Source: Blautia sp.
Lineage (GTDB): Bacteria; Bacillota; Clostridia; Lachnospirales; Lachnospiraceae
Direction of reading: 5' to 3'
Assembly (NCBI GenBank): GCA_021772055.1
Contig: JAETNR010000019.1
Span: 1-64,000, forward strand
Length of the DNA: 64,000 bases
The position numbers and the translations under genes are program-made. Numbering within the stretch: the first letter of the stretch is position 1; each line of letters starts with the position of its first letter. Under the pieces are notes generated by a model that was not told the DNA's origin, ran no database searches, and saw nothing but the letters and a program-made list of their open reading frames with translations. This document shows, in pieces, positions 34,765-44,005 of this stretch.

Positions 34765-35214
34765 ATGGCGACGCCAAAAACAGAAAGGAACATCTTAAAA
34801 GACATTGACCTTCAGATCATGCTATGCAATGAGAGCATACGGACACACCGGAAATCAATCGAAAAGGTGAAAAGGGCTTGCGGGTGGAATGGGCCGCAAC
34901 CGGTCGGCGGAATTGATTATTCAAAGCAGTCTTCCCATTCAACGCCTATTGCATTCATTGAAGGGTACGAAATCATTCGAAAAGACGAAAAGAAAATCGA
35001 AGAACTGAAAGAGGAAAGGCGCGATCTTCACGCCACAAAGCGGCGCATTGAAAAAATTTACGCCAGCTTGTCAGGCGACGAAGCACAAATTTATTATAAA
35101 CGGGTTATTGCTAAAAAAACACAGGCACAAACGGCCCGCGAATTGCATATGTCAGAACGCCAGGTTCAGCGGATTGAAAAGGGGATGAAGAAGAAGGGGT
35201 TGCTAAAAAAATAA
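34765..35214 (+). CDS. Late regulator with sigma-region-4-like helix-turn-helix
   Basis: This 149-residue protein starts at ATG 34765 after AAGGGGAAG. A coiled, charged middle (EGYEIIRKDEKKIEELKEER) leads to a C-terminal helix-turn-helix, AQTARELHMSERQVQRIEKG. Its layout resembles ArpU/RinA-type phage late-gene activators. It is the last early gene, just before the repeat-rich late promoter, supporting that role. Confidence 0.7.
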   Translation: MATPKTERNILKDIDLQIMLCNESIRTHRKSIEKVKRACGWNGPQPVGGIDYSKQSSHSTPIAFIEGYEIIRKDEKKIEELKEERRDLHATKRRIEKIYASLSGDEAQIYYKRVIAKKTQAQTARELHMSERQVQRIEKGMKKKGLLKK

Positions 35215-35314
35215 TTTTTTTTTGAACAAGCAGTTTGAAAAAAATTAGAACGGTTTTTCGTAAGCCGATTTTTTGAAAAAACCTTGAATTTACAAGGAAA
35301 ACCGCGATTTACGC

Positions 35315-35396
35315 ATGTCGTGTTTTATGTCGTGTTTTTGTCGTGTTTTCGGTGGGAAATATGTCGTGGAAATGTCGTGTCAAGGTGTGCTATAAT
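35315..35396 (+). promoter_or_regulatory. Late promoter with five phased ATGTCGTG repeats
   Basis: ATGTCGTG (one TTGTCGTG) starts at 35315, 35327, 35338, 35361 and 35372: spacings of 12, 11, 23 and 11, about one or two helical turns. A TATAAT lies at 35391-35396 with no -35 consensus upstream, so an activator bound to the repeats probably replaces it. The 100 bases before (35215-35314) hold only A/T-rich sequence. Confidence 0.65.
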
Positions 35397-35429
35397 GTGT
35401 ATCGTGGTAATTTAACAAAGACATTCAAA

Positions 35430-35454
35430 GGCGTCGCGAAAGCGGCGTCTTTTT
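35430..35454 (+). terminator. Leader terminator after the late promoter
   Basis: GGCGTCGC (35430-35437), GAAA loop, GCGGCGTC (35442-35449) then T5. It lies only about 30 bases after the expected start of the late transcript, so it may be an attenuator or antitermination target. Confidence 0.7.
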
Positions 35455-35478
35455 GTGTGGTAGAAAGAAGGCGAATAT

Positions 35479-36039
35479 ATGAACACAGTGGAGCCGATCA
35501 GGGATAAGAATGTTGTTCTCGATCTGGCTGATTACCTGAAGGCGCGGAACGAACGCGATTACGTCCTGTATATGTTCGGAATATATTCGGGTCTTCGGAT
35601 TTCGGACATTCTGATTTTCCGCGTCCGGGATGTACGCGGAAAGAATGCGGTCTATCTTCGTGAGAAGAAGACCGGGAAAGAAAAGCGTTTTGCCCTGAAT
35701 GATGAACTGATTGCAATTCTGGATCAGTATGTGAAGAACAAAAAAGATTATGAATATTTGTTCAAATCGCCCCGCTATCCAAACAAGCCGATCACGCGCC
35801 AGCAAGCCTATAATATTCTGACGGCCGCCGCCCGCGCGTTTGGTATTGACAGCATAGGCACACACACACTTCGGAAGACATTCGGTTATCACATGTATCA
35901 ACAGACACACGACGCCGTGACGCTGAAAGAGATATTCAATCATTCTGACATTAGCGTGACATTACGTTACATCGGGATCAATCAGGATAATAAAGACAAA
36001 GCGATCCGCGGTTTGTCTTACGGAAGAAGGAAGCATTGA
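35479..36039 (+). CDS. Tyrosine recombinase, catalytic domain only
   Basis: This is a 186-residue protein. It has the full active-site set: GLRISDIL (Arg), EKKTGKEKR (Lys), HTLRKTFGYH (His, Arg), NHSDISVTLRYIGI (His, Tyr). It lacks the N-terminal core-binding domain of normal integrases. Such short recombinases are found next to terminase genes in Firmicutes prophages, and a role in genome circularisation or dimer resolution is possible. The integrase proper is the serine enzyme at 15.9 kb. Confidence 0.85.
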   Translation: MNTVEPIRDKNVVLDLADYLKARNERDYVLYMFGIYSGLRISDILIFRVRDVRGKNAVYLREKKTGKEKRFALNDELIAILDQYVKNKKDYEYLFKSPRYPNKPITRQQAYNILTAAARAFGIDSIGTHTLRKTFGYHMYQQTHDAVTLKEIFNHSDISVTLRYIGINQDNKDKAIRGLSYGRRKH

Positions 36040-36372
36040 CAGCACTGTCAAACGGTATTCCTTTTTCTTTTTGCCCTTTACTTGACATAATAAACACTTG
36101 TCAAATAGCAATGTCTTCTTTTGGTCGCACTTAAATGAAAGAAAACAGCGTCGGCGTGACTTTACACAATATTAAGATATGTCAAATAAGTGAACGTCCC
36201 GGAACGGCCCGGAAATCCGCCCGAACAGATTTTTTCACACCCCGAAAAATCTAGGTTCTTTTTACCGAACAAACGTTCTTGCGGGTGCGCGAGGCCCGTT
36301 TTTTTCTTAGGCACAGGCTGAAAAACAAAAGAGTTTCCGTTTCCGTTCCGGGGCCGAAAGGTGGGTGGTAGC
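36040..36372. other. Non-coding region before terminase; expected cos location
   Basis: No gene is visible. It holds an inverted pair TTGACA (36082-36087) and TGTCAA (36099-36104), and a weak hairpin CGGG/CCCG (36282-36298) followed by T7, a possible terminator. Lambda-type terminases cut at cos just upstream of the small-subunit gene, so cos may lie here; I cannot point to it. Confidence 0.45.
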
Positions 36373-36933
36373 ATGGCAAAAGGTGATAATGAGGGGGTAA
36401 AGCTGACGGACGTTGAATCCCTGACCGTCAGCGCCGCCGTTTTAGGCGATATATTCGGCGTATCAGACAGAAGAATCCGCCAGATGGCGGAAGAAGGGAT
36501 CATTTCCAGAGTGGCGAAAGGCCGGTACAACTTCAAAGAGAGCGTCAAGAACTATATTCTTTCTCTGAAACTGGCCGCTGACGCTTCCACGTCGGAGAAT
36601 CCGGACGGGGAACTTGATTTCAATGAGGAAAAAGCACTTCACGAAAGGGTGAAACGCCACATATCCGAATTGAAATTGCAGACAATGAAAGGCGAACTTC
36701 ACAAGGCGGAAGACGTCCAAAAAGTAATGACAGACATGTTGACGGCTTTCAAAACGCGAATCCTGAACATACCGGCGAAGGCGTCGCCGCTTCTGACGAA
36801 CCGGTCAGAGGTTGGATATATTAAAGATGTCCTGATGAAAGAAGTTCTCGAAGCCCTGAATGAACTGAAAGAATACGATCCGAAGATGTTCTATTCGGAC
36901 GAATACGTTGACGGCCCGGACGATGAAGAATAA
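36373..36933 (+). CDS. terS: Terminase small subunit (Nu1-like)
   Basis: The 186-residue protein starts at ATG 36373 after AAAGGTGGG. The N-terminus is a winged-helix/MerR-like DNA-binding segment (LGDIFGVSDRRIRQMAEEGI), as in lambda Nu1, followed by a long helix (ALHERVKRHISELKLQTMKG). It recognises the packaging site for the GpA-type large subunit, whose start overlaps it by 11 bases. Confidence 0.88.
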   Translation: MAKGDNEGVKLTDVESLTVSAAVLGDIFGVSDRRIRQMAEEGIISRVAKGRYNFKESVKNYILSLKLAADASTSENPDGELDFNEEKALHERVKRHISELKLQTMKGELHKAEDVQKVMTDMLTAFKTRILNIPAKASPLLTNRSEVGYIKDVLMKEVLEALNELKEYDPKMFYSDEYVDGPDDEE

Positions 36934-38773
36934 AGAAGTTCAGATCGCTTTAAAAACGGTTCAGTTGTTCCGGGAAGTGGCGAAGGCCGTATCGCCGCCG
37001 CCGCTATTGACTGTCAGCCAGTGGGCGGACGCATACAGACGGCTTTCCGCGGAAGCGTCCGCGGAGCCTGGGCAATGGAACACAGACCGCGCACCGTATC
37101 AAAGGGCAATTATGGACGCGGTAAACGACGCCGAAGTTGAAGAAATTGTAATAAAATCGTCGGCACAGGTTGGAAAAACAGAATTAATCCTGAATGTGAT
37201 CGGGTATTTCATTGACTACGATCCCGCGCCGATCCTTGTTCTGGAACCAACGCTTGACATGGCACAGGCATTTTCTAAAGACAGGCTTGCGCCGATGATA
37301 CGCGACACACCGGCACTTCACGGAAAAGTGAAAGACGTCCGATCCAGGGATTCCGGGAACACGATTCTTCACAAGAAATTCCCTGGCGGTCATGTCACGA
37401 TTGCCGGTGCAAATTCCGCTTCTTCGCTGGCGTCCAGGCCGATTAGAATTGTCCTGATGGACGAAACTGACCGATATCCGGCCAGCGCGGGAACTGAAGG
37501 AAATCCGATCAAACTTGCAGAAAAAAGAACGGCGACATTCTGGAACCGGAAAAAAATCAAGGTTTCAACGCCTACGGACAAACTGACAAGCCAGATCGAA
37601 CGCGAATTTGCTTCCGGCACAATGGAAGAATGGAATGTTCCTTGTCCGTGTTGCGGGAAATATCAGCCTTACGAATGGGGCCGGGTACATTTTTCAGATG
37701 TGACAATGGAATGTAAATTCTGCCTGGAACGCTTTACGGAAGTGGAGTGGAAAGCGGGCGAAGGAAAATATATTGCTGAACATCCGGAGCGGAAGAAAAA
37801 AAGATCATTCCACCTGAACGAACTGGCGTCACCCTGGAAGCACTGGAACGAAATCATTGACGATTTCAAGGAAGCGAACAAAGCTGTCAAAGAATCCGGC
37901 GACGTGGAACGGCTGAAAGTATGGATCAATACGACACTTGGGGAAGCCTGGGAAGAACGCGGCGAAAGCGCGAACGATGATTCCCTTTTAAACCGGCGCG
38001 AACGATACACAGCCGATCTTCCGGAAGGTGTCCTTCTGATAACAGCCGGGATTGACGTTCAGGACGATCGTTTTGAAATAGAATTGACCGGATGGGGCCG
38101 GGGCTATGAATCATGGGGGATCAAGTATGAAAAGATTTTCGGTGATCTGGAAAAAGAAGAAACCTGGTGCAAGTTGGAAGAATACCTTGACCGGGAATTG
38201 TATTTTGAAGACGGCCACAGTCTTTTGATCGCGTGTTCCTGTATTGATACAGGAGGGCATTTTACAACGCAGACATACAAATTTCTGAAGAAAATGGAAC
38301 GGAAAAACAAAAGGATTTACGGTATAAAGGGCATGGGCGGCCCTGGATTGCCGCTGATCTATAAATTGTCAACGAATAACAGCCTGAAAGTGAAGGTTTT
38401 TATTCTTGGCGTCGATTCCGGAAAAGAAATTCTTATGACGCGTCTGAAAACCGTGGACGAAGGCCCCGGATATTGTCACTTCCCGATCAATAAAGATCGC
38501 GGATATGATGAAACATATATCAAGGGCTTAAATTCCGAACAACGTGTCATACAAATGAAGGACGGGCGGCCGGTTATGAAATGGGTGAAAAAGACCGGAA
38601 CCAGAAATGAACCGCTTGACCTTCGGAATTATTCCACAGCGGCGGCGGAAATCTTGCGGCCGGATTGGGATGTTCTTGAAAAGAAAGTGAAAGCGGGGAT
38701 CAACTACATGAAAAAGCAACCAAAAAAGAAAACGGCACGATCAGGAACGGTCAGCCGCGGAATACAACTGTAA
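36923..38773 (+). CDS. terL: Terminase large subunit (GpA family)
   Basis: The 616-residue protein has Walker A in KSSAQVGKTELI, an adenine-motif stretch LVLEPTLDMAQAFSKDRLAP, Walker B in IVLMDETDRYP and a zinc pair CPCCGKY and CKFC. The nuclease half has GIDVQDDRFEIE and CIDTGGH. It is the lambda GpA type, which packages at cos sites. It opens the lambda-like head module. Confidence 0.95.
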   Translation: MKNKEVQIALKTVQLFREVAKAVSPPPLLTVSQWADAYRRLSAEASAEPGQWNTDRAPYQRAIMDAVNDAEVEEIVIKSSAQVGKTELILNVIGYFIDYDPAPILVLEPTLDMAQAFSKDRLAPMIRDTPALHGKVKDVRSRDSGNTILHKKFPGGHVTIAGANSASSLASRPIRIVLMDETDRYPASAGTEGNPIKLAEKRTATFWNRKKIKVSTPTDKLTSQIEREFASGTMEEWNVPCPCCGKYQPYEWGRVHFSDVTMECKFCLERFTEVEWKAGEGKYIAEHPERKKKRSFHLNELASPWKHWNEIIDDFKEANKAVKESGDVERLKVWINTTLGEAWEERGESANDDSLLNRRERYTADLPEGVLLITAGIDVQDDRFEIELTGWGRGYESWGIKYEKIFGDLEKEETWCKLEEYLDRELYFEDGHSLLIACSCIDTGGHFTTQTYKFLKKMERKNKRIYGIKGMGGPGLPLIYKLSTNNSLKVKVFILGVDSGKEILMTRLKTVDEGPGYCHFPINKDRGYDETYIKGLNSEQRVIQMKDGRPVMKWVKKTGTRNEPLDLRNYSTAAAEILRPDWDVLEKKVKAGINYMKKQPKKKTARSGTVSRGIQL

Positions 38774-38785
38774 AGGGGTGGTTTT

Positions 38786-39019
38786 GTGGGTAGCGTAAAA
38801 GAAGAACGCCTGATTTTGCTGAAAAACAGGCTGAAAAATTATTATGCCGCTGAAGAAGCGATCCTTTTAAACCAGGAATACGTGATTGGAACAAAGAGCC
38901 TGAAGCGGGCTGATCTGGCAACCGTCCGCGCCGCGATAAAGGATTTACAGGACGAAATCGAACGTCTGGAAGGCGGCGGGAAAAATAAAGCGTTCCGTTT
39001 TGTACCGCGGGATATATAA
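38786..39019 (+). CDS. gpW/DUF6148-like head-tail joining protein
   Basis: The 77-residue helical protein starts at GTG 38786 after AAGGGGTGG. LKNYYAAEEAILLNQEYVIG and RADLATVRAAIKDLQDEI match the small DUF6148/gpW-type proteins located between terminase and portal. It probably helps join head and tail. Confidence 0.75.
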   Translation: MGSVKEERLILLKNRLKNYYAAEEAILLNQEYVIGTKSLKRADLATVRAAIKDLQDEIERLEGGGKNKAFRFVPRDI

Positions 39020-39034
39020 AAGGGGGCTGAAACA

Positions 39035-40720
39035 ATGAATTTTATTGATAAATTGATTGAAAATGTCAGCCCGCGCACCGCATTGAAACGGGAATCTGAC
39101 CGTTGGAAACTGGAAACAATCCGTTCATTCCGGAATTCCGGATATGACGAAAGCGGGGCTTCCAGGTCTAAAAATTCGATGAAAGGATGGAAGGCCCGGA
39201 GCCTGACACCGCAAGAAGACATTGACAGCAATCTTCCGACGCTACGCCAGAGGTCAAGAAGCCTTTTCATGTCTGCTCCGTTGGCAACGTCCGCGATTAA
39301 AACGAACCGGACGAACATCGTCGGCCAGGGATTGCGGCTGAAAAGCACGATCGACGCGGAATATTTGCATATGACGCACGAACAGGCCGAAGAATGGCAA
39401 CGCGCGGCGGAACGCGAATTCGGATTTTGGGCGAAATCAAAATTGTGTGACGCGACACGGGTGAATAATTTTTATGAAATCCAGCAAGTTGCGTGTTTGA
39501 ACTGGCTAATGAACGGAGACGCTTGCTGTCTGATCGAATATGACCGGAGCGCAAAACGATATTTTCCTTACGGCTTACGGTTACACCTGATCGAATCTGA
39601 CCGCGTATCAACGCCACATTCCGCGGGAACCTACGTCAATCTGACGTACCGTGATCCTGGAACAAAAAACAGGATTTTCAATGGCGTCGAAGTCGATGAT
39701 AAAGGAAAGATTGTCGCCTATCATATTTGTTCTAGCTATCCGGGAAGCAATCTTTATACACAAAAGAAGTGGACGCGCGTGAAAGCCTTCGGGGAACGAA
39801 CCGGCAATCCGAATGTTTTAATGATCTATGAATCAGAACGGGCGGAACAATACCGCGGCGTTCCGTATCTGGCCCCGGTGGTCGAATCACTGAAACAGCT
39901 TACCAGATACAGCGAAGCCGAAATGATGGCGGCCGTTATCAACGGATTCTTCACAGTATTTGTCACTTCGGAAAGCGGAACGACAGATCAGCCGTTCACT
40001 GGCGTAACAGACGAAGAAGACAGCGTAACGGACGACGATGTTTCCTACGAGTTAGGCCCTGGAATGGTGAACGTCCTTCGGCCTGGAGAAAAGATTGACA
40101 TTGCGGATTCCAAACGGCCGTCAACGAATTTTGACAGTTTTGTTTCTTCACTGGCTAAATACATCGGGGCCGCCCTTGAAATACCGTATGAATTACTGAT
40201 GAAGTCTTTCAATGCTTCTTATTCCGCGTCACGCGCGGCGATCCTGGAAGCGTGGAAAGCGTTTAAAATGAAAAGAACATGGTTAGCAAACGATTTGTGC
40301 CAGCCTGTTTATGAAATGTTCCTGGCGGAAGCGGTCGCGTCTGGCCGTTTAAATGCGCCGGGATTTTTTATTGATCCGCTGATTAAAGAAGCGTACTGCA
40401 AAGCACAGTGGAACGGCCCGGCACAAGGAATGATTGATCCGTTAAAAGAAGTAAATGCGGCTGAAAAGCGGATCAACCTGAATCTTTCCACACATGACCG
40501 CGAAACAACGGAAATGACAGGCGGCGATTTTGAAAGTAATATCCGCCAGTTACAGCGGGAAAAGAAACTGATCGCAGACATGGAACCGGAAAAAGCAAAA
40601 GCACCGGAACCGGACGACGATACAATCAAAGGAAAAGAAGGTGAAAACAATGAAAGGAATGGGAATCCTGAACCGGGTGGCGATCCGGGCGGCGGCCCCT
40701 CAAACGGCGGCAACAAATAA
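39035..40720 (+). CDS. Portal protein (lambda GpB family)
   Basis: The 561-residue protein has SLFMSAPLATSAIKTNRTNIVG, the insert GLRLHLIESDRVSTP and the stem region YSEAEMMAAVINGFF of lambda-like portals. The C-terminal glycine/asparagine-rich tail overlaps the protease gene. It forms the dodecameric channel through which DNA enters the capsid. Confidence 0.93.
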   Translation: MNFIDKLIENVSPRTALKRESDRWKLETIRSFRNSGYDESGASRSKNSMKGWKARSLTPQEDIDSNLPTLRQRSRSLFMSAPLATSAIKTNRTNIVGQGLRLKSTIDAEYLHMTHEQAEEWQRAAEREFGFWAKSKLCDATRVNNFYEIQQVACLNWLMNGDACCLIEYDRSAKRYFPYGLRLHLIESDRVSTPHSAGTYVNLTYRDPGTKNRIFNGVEVDDKGKIVAYHICSSYPGSNLYTQKKWTRVKAFGERTGNPNVLMIYESERAEQYRGVPYLAPVVESLKQLTRYSEAEMMAAVINGFFTVFVTSESGTTDQPFTGVTDEEDSVTDDDVSYELGPGMVNVLRPGEKIDIADSKRPSTNFDSFVSSLAKYIGAALEIPYELLMKSFNASYSASRAAILEAWKAFKMKRTWLANDLCQPVYEMFLAEAVASGRLNAPGFFIDPLIKEAYCKAQWNGPAQGMIDPLKEVNAAEKRINLNLSTHDRETTEMTGGDFESNIRQLQREKKLIADMEPEKAKAPEPDDDTIKGKEGENNERNGNPEPGGDPGGGPSNGGNK

Positions 40721-41861
40721 AAATAAATTCTGGAATTTCGTTGATAGCGGCGGCGACACAGCGACGCTTCAGCTTTTCGGAACAATCGAAAGTGAAGAAA
40801 GCTGGTGGTCGGAAGATAACGTCACATACCGGGAGTTTATCAATGAGTTGAACGGCCTGGGCGACAAAAAGACAATCAAAGTCGAAATCAATTCAGGCGG
40901 GGGCGACGTGTTCGCGGCAAACGCGATTTACACCGCGCTTCTGACGCACAAGGCGACAATCGAAGGATATGTGATCGGGTTGTGTGCAAGCGCGGCCACG
41001 ATCGTTTTGATGGCGTGTTCCGTCAGAAAAATCGCGAAAAATGCGCTTCTTATGGTTCACAATCCGAAAGTTACCGTTTACGGTTCATACGGTTCCGATG
41101 ACCTTATCAAATTGGCGGAGGTCACGGACAAAGTTAAAAAGTCCATTAAAACAGCCTACAAAGACAGGCTTGACAAAACAGACGAAGAAATTGATGAAAT
41201 GATGAATTCTGAAACATGGCTTGTCGGACAGGAAGCGATTGACGAAGGGTTCTGTACTGACCTGATCGAAGAAACGACAAGCATTTTGGCATTTATCAAT
41301 AAAAACACCCTGAAAGTGAACGGTATTGTTCACAATTTCCGGAATGACTTTGTTGAAACAGCCGTTCCGGATGATGTTCGCAAGAAGGTACTTGAATTTT
41401 CTAATACGCCGCAGAAAACAGGTGCTTTTTTGAATATTAAACACAAGAAAGGAAATGAAGCTATGGGCGAAAATGAAAACAGTTTCGAGAATGTTGAGCA
41501 GTTACGGGCCGCATATCCGGAATTATGCAGACAGATTGAAAATTCCGCAGTCAGCCAGGAGCGCGCGCGCCTTCAGGCAATCGACAAGATCGCGAACGGC
41601 ATTCCGGCCGACATGCTGGAAAAAGCAAAATACACGGAACCGATGTCTGCACAGGATTTGAGCTATGCAGTTCTGACGGCTTCCAACGCGGCCGGACAGA
41701 AATTCCTGAATAATGCAATCCGGGATTTGACGGGTTCCGGCGCGGCTGACATTGGGGCCGAACCGGGAGCCGGAACACCGGCCGGAGCAGAAGACGACAC
41801 CGCGGCAAAGATCAGCGGTTTCGCGGCGGCTATGAAAAGAGATAAAAGAAGGGGGAAATAA
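40650..41861 (+). CDS. Head maturation protease (ClpP/S49 type) with scaffold domain
   Basis: The protein has 403 residues. The protease core has KVEINSGGGDVFAANAIYTAL, the nucleophile region GLCASAATIVLMA and the histidine in LLMVHNPKV. After residue 270 comes an acidic, helical part likely acting as scaffold (as in lambda C/Nu3). ATG 40650 has the best spacing to AAGGTG. It overlaps the portal gene by 71 bases. Confidence 0.9.
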   Translation: MKGMGILNRVAIRAAAPQTAATNKNKFWNFVDSGGDTATLQLFGTIESEESWWSEDNVTYREFINELNGLGDKKTIKVEINSGGGDVFAANAIYTALLTHKATIEGYVIGLCASAATIVLMACSVRKIAKNALLMVHNPKVTVYGSYGSDDLIKLAEVTDKVKKSIKTAYKDRLDKTDEEIDEMMNSETWLVGQEAIDEGFCTDLIEETTSILAFINKNTLKVNGIVHNFRNDFVETAVPDDVRKKVLEFSNTPQKTGAFLNIKHKKGNEAMGENENSFENVEQLRAAYPELCRQIENSAVSQERARLQAIDKIANGIPADMLEKAKYTEPMSAQDLSYAVLTASNAAGQKFLNNAIRDLTGSGAADIGAEPGAGTPAGAEDDTAAKISGFAAAMKRDKRRGK

Positions 41862-41862
41862 T

Positions 41863-42249
41863 ATGAACATGTTTGAAAAAATCGGAGAATTCAAGCCGGA
41901 CAGCCTGATTGTATCAGGCGATTTCCCGATTCTGAAGGACGGTTGCGGTCTGAAATCCGGACAGGGGATTTTAAAGCGTGGTTCACTGATCGTAAAAGAT
42001 GCGGCCGGTGATTACGTCCTTGCACCGAAGGCCGGAGCCACGCCGGACGCTGTATTCGGGATTCTGACAGACGACACGGACACCGGCGACACCGCAGACG
42101 CCGCGAAAAATATTCCGGCCGTGTGCTATACAACGGGAGTCTTCAATCCGGACGCGGTTGTCGTTGCAACCGAAGCAACTGTTAATGAATATGCTGACGC
42201 TATGAAGACCGTTTCCCTGTTTCTTCGCGGCGTTCAGAAATATGAATAA
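41863..42249 (+). CDS. Head decoration protein (lambda D type)
   Basis: The 128-residue beta-rich protein has GQGILKRGSLIVKDAAGDYV and DAVFGILTDDTDTGDT, matching D-like trimers that stabilise expanded capsids. It lies between protease and major capsid genes as in lambda. Confidence 0.85.
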   Translation: MNMFEKIGEFKPDSLIVSGDFPILKDGCGLKSGQGILKRGSLIVKDAAGDYVLAPKAGATPDAVFGILTDDTDTGDTADAAKNIPAVCYTTGVFNPDAVVVATEATVNEYADAMKTVSLFLRGVQKYE

Positions 42250-42263
42250 AGGGGGTTTAGAAA

Positions 42264-43295
42264 ATGCCTGATTACACAACACGCGAAATGATGGCGGCCC
42301 GCGATCTGACGCCGCCCGTCAGAACATTTTTACAGAATACTTTCTTCCCGGACAGCAACACGCATGTCACGGAAAAGGTTGAATTCGACGTCCGCAAAGG
42401 AAAAAGGGTAATGGCCCCGTTCGTTGCGCCGCGTGTCGGCGGAAAAGTGCTGACGCGCCAGGGATTCCACACGAACCAGTTCACCACGCCGAAGATTGCG
42501 CCGGAAAGACCGCTGACAATCGACGACATTTCCACACGCGCGATCGGCGAAAACATTTACAGCCAGCGGACGCCGGAGGAAAGAGAAAATGAACTTCTGG
42601 CAAAAGATTACACCGATCTTGAAGAATCAATCGCAAGGCGACGCGAATGGATGTGCCGCCAGATTCTTTTTGAAGGAAAGATCGACATTCAGGACGAAGA
42701 CGAAGGGCTTGACATTCAGGTTGACTTTGGCTTTACAAACAAATATGTCCTGACAACAGACCAGTTCTGGTCGGTTGCGACGGTTGATCCGCTTCCGTTG
42801 CTCCGGAATATCCGAAAAGATATCATCAGGAAAACGGGTATCGCGCCCGACATTATGGTTTTTGCCGGGGATATGATCGAGGATTTTATCACGAATAAGT
42901 TTATCGTGGAAGCAGTAAACAAGCTGAACATGAAAAACGTCGTGATCGAACCGCGTGTGGTTGATCCAGCTCTGACTTTCTACGGCAGAATTCAGGAACT
43001 TGACATGGATATTTATTCTTATGACGAATGGTTCCTGAACGACGAAGGAGAGGAAGAAGCGATCGTTCCGTCCGGGCATGTCCTGATCGGTCATTCAAAG
43101 GGCGAAGGCGCGATTGAGTATGGAGCCGTTACGCAGATCGAGGACAAGAAGTTCGTTACATACGAAGGCGAACTTGTTCCGAAACAGTATGCAGACGAAA
43201 AGAACGAAGTTAAAATGTTCCGTCTGACTTCCCGGCCACTTCCGCGCCCTTACGATGTGGATAGCTGGGCCGTAATCGAAAAGGGGGCTGAATAA
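42264..43295 (+). CDS. Major capsid protein (lambda E family)
   Basis: The 343-residue protein is the GpE family: FFPDSNTHVTEKVEFDVRKGKR, DYTDLEESIARRREWMCRQI and SWAVIEKGAE at the end. ATG 42264 follows AAAGGGGG. It forms the icosahedral head. Confidence 0.95.
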   Translation: MPDYTTREMMAARDLTPPVRTFLQNTFFPDSNTHVTEKVEFDVRKGKRVMAPFVAPRVGGKVLTRQGFHTNQFTTPKIAPERPLTIDDISTRAIGENIYSQRTPEERENELLAKDYTDLEESIARRREWMCRQILFEGKIDIQDEDEGLDIQVDFGFTNKYVLTTDQFWSVATVDPLPLLRNIRKDIIRKTGIAPDIMVFAGDMIEDFITNKFIVEAVNKLNMKNVVIEPRVVDPALTFYGRIQELDMDIYSYDEWFLNDEGEEEAIVPSGHVLIGHSKGEGAIEYGAVTQIEDKKFVTYEGELVPKQYADEKNEVKMFRLTSRPLPRPYDVDSWAVIEKGAE

Positions 43296-43297
43296 TC

Positions 43298-43666
43298 ATG
43301 AAATACACAGCGAAAATTAAAGTTGTTCACAACGGAAAGCTGTACACGCCTGGAACCGCACTTCCCGACACGATTTCAAAAGCCGATATGGAATTCCTGA
43401 AATCGAAAAACTATCTGGTTCCGTGCATGGATGAACCGGACGCCGATGATTTCGACGCCGATGATTTCGACGAACAGACGCCGGATGATGATTATAAAAC
43501 GGCTGATGAAATCGGGAAAATACGGTCAAAGAAGGATGTTAAGGCATACGCCGACGCGATCGGCCTTGATCTTGGCGAAGGCTGGGAAGAAAAGTCACTG
43601 AAAGACCTGAAGGAAGCTGTGATTCTGTACCAGGATGAACAGGAAGCCGCCGCGGAAGCTGAATAA
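43298..43666 (+). CDS. Head protein, FI-like position
   Basis: The 122-residue acidic protein has an N-terminal barrel (KIKVVHNGKLYTPGTALPD) and a small helical end (KDVKAYADAIGLDLGEGW, a Rho/SAP-like pair). A short repeat DADDFDADDFD gives a tandem 12-base repeat at 43440-43460. Position suggests a head accessory protein. Confidence 0.7.
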   Translation: MKYTAKIKVVHNGKLYTPGTALPDTISKADMEFLKSKNYLVPCMDEPDADDFDADDFDEQTPDDDYKTADEIGKIRSKKDVKAYADAIGLDLGEGWEEKSLKDLKEAVILYQDEQEAAAEAE

Positions 43667-43681
43667 TCGCGGGGTGCGCTT

Positions 43682-44005
43682 ATGACATTCAAAGATCAGT
43701 TAGAAAAAGACCTGGATAACATTTTTTTTAATCCCGAAGAATTCGGAGAACCGCACACAATCAACGGGAAGGAAATACTGATTGTCGTTGATAACGATAT
43801 GCTGAAAGAACTGGAACTAGGGAAAACCGACCGCGACGATGGGATGTTGTCTGACAAAATCCTGATTTTCGTCCGGGAAGCTGACCTTGATTTTGAACCG
43901 GTTTCGGAAATGCTGATCGAGTACGACGGCAATCAGCACGAAATAACCGATGTACTTCACGACTTCGGCGGTTACACTATCATTTTGGGGGCAAATCAGG
44001 GATGA
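43682..44005 (+). CDS. Head-tail connector protein (FII-like)
   Basis: This 107-residue protein starts at ATG 43682 after GGGGTG. FNPEEFGEPHTINGKEILIVVD matches the FII/ATP-binding sugar transporter-like connector family. It seals the head at its joining to the tail. The stop overlaps the next ATG. Confidence 0.75.
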   Translation: MTFKDQLEKDLDNIFFNPEEFGEPHTINGKEILIVVDNDMLKELELGKTDRDDGMLSDKILIFVREADLDFEPVSEMLIEYDGNQHEITDVLHDFGGYTIILGANQG

